Of a stretch of 10,283 nucleotides of DNA, positions 7,878-10,283 are shown piece after piece. Source of the DNA: Stephanodiscus triporus (taxonomy: Eukaryota; Bacillariophyta; Thalassiosirophyceae; Thalassiosirales; Thalassiosiraceae). The stretch spans positions 1 to 10,283 of the forward strand of contig JALLAZ010001086.1 of the NCBI GenBank assembly GCA_036939755.1, read 5' to 3'. Within the stretch, counting starts at the first letter, position 1; the number at the start of each line of letters is the position of its first letter. The notes below the pieces were generated by a model. The model had not been told where the DNA came from. It saw nothing but the letters and a program-made list of their open reading frames with translations, and searched no databases. The position numbers and the translations under genes are program-made.

Positions 7878-8252
7878 CAACGTACTTGCTTTAGGGGGTC
7901 GAGGAAGTTGAAGTCGCGTCGTTTCTTCGAGTGGGACAAAATAGAATCGAAACAGCGGATCAATCTACAATTGTATACTCTTCTTGAGCAGTTTATAGAA
8001 GGATTTGTATTCTACAACACATCATTTCACGCTCTAAGACTTGACACAATTAGCAATGTCATTTATGATAGATCTTGTCCGTCATTTGTAGGTTGATTTG
8101 ATGAAGTGCTTGTCGATGATTTTGATGAAAGTCAGAACGTATCACAATCCTCGGGCAGTGTTCTGAGACGCTGGAGGGATGTGAATGACAGGAATTTCTA
8201 GGGCTGCCAGCCGTGCATAAATATGTCTCGGGGTAAACTTCTCTTCCAGTCC

Positions 8253-9497
8253 TCACTCGCCATCGAATCCTTGATCAGAAAAGATGGTATCAGTATTGAT
8301 TTCCAGCGATCCTTGCTGCTCGGACATCTCATCCAACGAGAAGGAAGAGGAGGATGGAGAAAGGATGGGTTCATGAAGTGACTGTAAAGCCATCAACGAA
8401 CTATCAGAGAGAATTTTGCCAAACACTGATTCTCTCCGAGAACTAGATTCAAGATCATTTGTGTCCTTCGAGCAAGACGACAGCAAAGGAGGACACGTGT
8501 CGATGCGTTTGCTCACATGCCGGGAGAGTTCGATGTAGCCAGAGGTGTTTGATCTCAAGCCAAAGGACGAGGAAGGATCAGAAAAAAGCTCCTTGTTGGA
8601 GCCTTTGACCGGTGTTACTGTCTTGGGGGCGCCATTTGTCAATTTATTTACTGGAGAATAGAACACATTGCGATCAACGCAATACTTTTCCTTGAAAGCA
8701 TGCTTCTTCTTATTTAGTGCAGGATTAGAGAGCTTGATTTTATCTTCAAATAATGCAGTAGCAGAATTGCCTTCGAAGTTCGTGTTCAAAATCGTCAATG
8801 AATCGTCGGCCTTGATAAAGGGCATAGAATAGAAGTCAGGCTCGGTCTCGGGACTCGTCTTTGCCTTGACACCAGTTCCCTTAACACGAACACGAGACTG
8901 GTTGAAAGTGCATATTAGTGCCAAGCAATTGTGTGAAAGGCAAAAATAAATTGAAACTGTGGAGATATCTCACAATCATTTCACAAAGGAACAACTTATG
9001 TCTCAAGAATAGCTCATGGTAGTATCCGCCACGATCTGGACCTTGAGTAATGCGAGTGAATCTGTATAGATTCAACTGACGCTGGAATGATGTTAGCTTC
9101 GATTGGCGGAAGTATTTCTGCAAGACTTCCGCCTCGAATTCCTTCGGCTTGTGCAACACAAAGCATCGTCCGTGAGGTTGCCTGTCACGAATGGAATAAC
9201 CAAAATATTGCCATGTTTATAGGTTTTGTGTGGTTAGTGTAGCGCGCACGGACCAACAGCAACTCAGACAAAATGGAGAGGATCTTACCAAGAGGCAATG
9301 CGCGACAAACCACACTCTTCCACCTTTGAGAGCATCAAATGCAGTTTCTTGGGGAAAAGATCCGTCACCCCACCACCTCGTCGACACTGTCGTTGATTGG
9401 TGTCAATTTCAGAGTTGGAGACTCGAGCATGGTCGTGATAATCGTGAAGAACCTTTTGCCTCAAGGAATTGGTCGGAGAGGCGGCGGACTCTTCCAT
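8253..9497 (-). CDS. HSF: Heat shock factor-type transcription factor
   Basis: Three exons (9497-9289, 9181-8974, 8897-8253) give 353 residues. HSF proteins bind GAA/TTC heat shock elements in the nucleus. The DNA-binding domain spans about residues 47-148: FPKKLHLMLSK (48-58), IASWQPHGRCFVLHKPKEF (67-85), the recognition helix SKLTSFQRQLNLYRF (97-111), then GGYYHELFLRHKLFLCEM and RVRVKGTG just after the second splice. The usual Gly of the YGF motif is Arg110 here. The roughly 200-residue tail is rich in Ser, Asp and Glu (SPSSSSFSLDEMSEQQ) and could be activating, but no leucine-zipper-like HR-A/B heptad pattern is visible. Start is the only ATG before the domain that leaves a short N-terminal arm. 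Diatoms carry many HSF paralogues, so the specific target set is unknown. Confidence 0.9.
8898..8973 (-). other. HSF intron 2 (76 nt)
   Basis: Donor GTGAGA from 8973 and acceptor CAACCAG ending at 8898, phase 0, joining LCEMI to SRVRVKGTG. The joined motif after the DNA-binding domain supports the splice. Confidence 0.85.
9182..9288 (-). other. HSF intron 1 (107 nt)
   Basis: Donor GTAAGA from 9288 and acceptor GTGACAG ending at 9182. The join recreates a Trp codon (TG plus G) in IASWQPHGRCFVLH, a continuous stretch of the DNA-binding domain. Confidence 0.9.
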
Positions 9498-9733
9498 TTT
9501 TGGTCGTGTGGATTCGTGGTTGCTTCGTTAAATTGTCAGTGAACCCGATCCTTCATCAACAGGAGAGAAGAAGAAAGAAATTGCTGACGAAGAGATTCTT
9601 TGTCCAGGTTCACTTATAATCTCGTTTCTTTTTTGCTGGCTTATTGCGTTTATCGTAAAATAGAAACTCCTCCGTTTTTCTCTCACCTCTGATTTTTTTA
9701 GGCTTCTCGTCTCAGCTGACTTACAATACTGAG

Positions 9734-9775
9734 TGACGTAAACTTCAACTGATGACGCTTCAGTGTGTTCAAGAA
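9734..9775. promoter_or_regulatory. Cluster of TGACGT, TGACGC and HSE-like motifs
   Basis: TGACGT at 9734-9739 and TGACGC at 9753-9758 are 19 bases apart, and TTCaaGAA follows at 9768-9775, about 270 bases upstream of the HSF start. The first two match reported diatom CO2/cAMP-responsive elements; the third is a two-unit heat shock element. Each alone is expected by chance a few times per 10 kb. Confidence 0.35.
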
Positions 9776-10077
9776 TTCCTATCTGTGTGTGTTAATGTGT
9801 AGGAGGAATGGAAGTATCTATGATTGTGTTGAGCAAATTTTTTGGATAGCCAGAGCGAGCAGTAACAATTGAGAAAGTAGCTAGAAACGTTCCAGGAAGT
9901 TGGCTACCCGACCCGTAGTATTCTTGTGAATCTCAGTATCGCGTAGAAAAGCTGCGGGGCTTCAAGTCGGACGGACGGTCAAACTCACGAATTTCGAATT
10001 ATCCGGATGGGCTTGTCGGTCCTCGCCTACACATCATTACTTTCTAGAGAGTACGATACTATCTTTTAGGATAAAAG

Positions 10078-10097
10078 GACAATAATAATATATTGTC
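10078..10097. repeat. AT-rich 7-bp stem hairpin
   Basis: GACAATA and TATTGTC pair around a 6-nt ATAATA loop. Low stability; may be chance in AT-rich DNA. Confidence 0.35.
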
Positions 10098-10229
10098 ATG
10101 TGGTGATAAAATCGATAAATGGCGTTGGACGCGCGTCGCCCAAGTACTCGGAGTATCTGTCTATCTCCCTTTGTGATTCTCCGTTTTCGTTGCTGTGAGG
10201 ACATCATAATTCATTTTATTTTCTTCCGA

Positions 10230-10259
10230 CAAGCCGATAGGGGCTGCGCCCCTGGCTTG
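10230..10259. repeat. Strong GC-rich bulged hairpin
   Basis: Inner arms AGGGGC (10239-10244) and GCCCCT (10248-10253) pair around TGC. Outer arms CAAGCC (10230-10235) and GGCTTG (10254-10259) pair as well, leaving a 3-nt GAT bulge on one side, for 12 perfect base pairs. It could be a transcript 3'-end structure, a recombination hotspot or a dispersed hairpin repeat. Confidence 0.7.
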
Positions 10260-10283
10260 GTAATGGTTGAAAATATTAGTAGT

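Larger units (their letters stand above)
7343..8252. other. Intergenic region between HSF 3' end and peroxiredoxin 5' end
   Basis: It should contain the peroxiredoxin promoter and the HSF 3' UTR. Visible contents are the short upstream ORF, a TGACGT box at 7532-7537, coding-like fragments on the plus strand (7519-7842) and the palindrome at 7854-7877. The minus-strand open frame of 139 codons across 7459-7878 has no recognisable motifs and probably is not a gene. From 7900 to 8250 nothing stands out. Confidence 0.5.
9498..10283. other. Upstream region of HSF, no gene seen
   Basis: No open frame with protein-like character was found apart from shadows at the HSF end. The stretch carries a TGACGT box (9734-9739), a TGACGC box (9753-9758), a TTCaaGAA heat-shock-like pair (9768-9775), a weak AT-rich hairpin (10078-10097) and a strong GC-rich bulged hairpin (10230-10259). 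Confidence 0.6.

Noticed and set aside
7459..7878. A 139-codon open frame on the minus strand upstream of the peroxiredoxin gene
   Set aside because: Its composition (many Arg, Ser, Trp, His) lacks any motif, and the opposite strand shows more protein-like pieces. It is most likely a by-product of GC-rich sequence.
9230..9619. A 129-codon plus-strand open frame
   Set aside because: It lies antisense over HSF exon 1 and intron 1, which are firmly supported by the DNA-binding domain and splice sites.
9888..9902. A GAA-TTC-GAA series (AGAAACGTTCCAGGAAG) as a heat shock element
   Set aside because: The units are separated by three bases each; a canonical element needs two, so it does not qualify.

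Overview
The window looks like nuclear DNA of a unicellular eukaryotic alga, most probably a diatom or related stramenopile. Three points support this: short introns (76-143 nt) with GTRAG donors and CAG acceptors; a heat-shock-factor gene with the SKLTSFQRQLNLY-type recognition helix and the RVKGTG motif after the DNA-binding domain that I associate with the expanded diatom HSF family; and nuclear-encoded mitochondrial, redox and glutathione-metabolism genes packed closely on both strands. The species cannot be named from sequence alone.

Layout. Bases 1 to about 2980 hold no convincing intact gene. They carry degenerate, repeat-rich DNA: an inverted, gapped copy of one repeat (103-150 and 470-545 against 1437-1560), recurrent CAACCAA-type modules, C-runs, a small perfect hairpin, and stretches open on both strands that look like decayed coding sequence of unknown origin. 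A CT/CA microsatellite ends the region. Bases 2981-4478 (minus) are a gene for TIM44, the inner-membrane scaffold of the mitochondrial import motor. It is recognisable from presequence to C-terminus but carries a probable internal deletion with a frame change, an in-frame stop and two further frameshifts. Divergent from it across 114 bp, bases 4593-5647 (plus) hold an intact two-exon gamma-glutamylcyclotransferase-like gene. After a gene-poor gap with an exact 31-bp tandem duplication, bases 6393-7342 (minus) encode an intact two-exon 1-Cys (Prx6-type) peroxiredoxin. Upstream of it lie coding-like fragments in shifting frames and a 24-bp near-perfect palindrome with two ACGT cores. Bases 8253-9497 (minus) are a three-exon heat shock factor. 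The last 786 bases are its upstream region, with HSE-like and TGACGT/TGACGC motifs, and a strong bulged hairpin near the window edge.

Functional theme. The three intact genes fit redox and stress handling: glutathione-linked gamma-glutamyl chemistry, thiol peroxidase activity and stress transcription. Shared strand and proximity do not prove co-regulation. The two most notable observations are the clustering of lesions in TIM44 while neighbouring genes are intact, and the ACGT-core palindrome between the HSF and peroxiredoxin genes. I saw no RNA gene, CRISPR array, complete transposon or clearly new multi-gene system.
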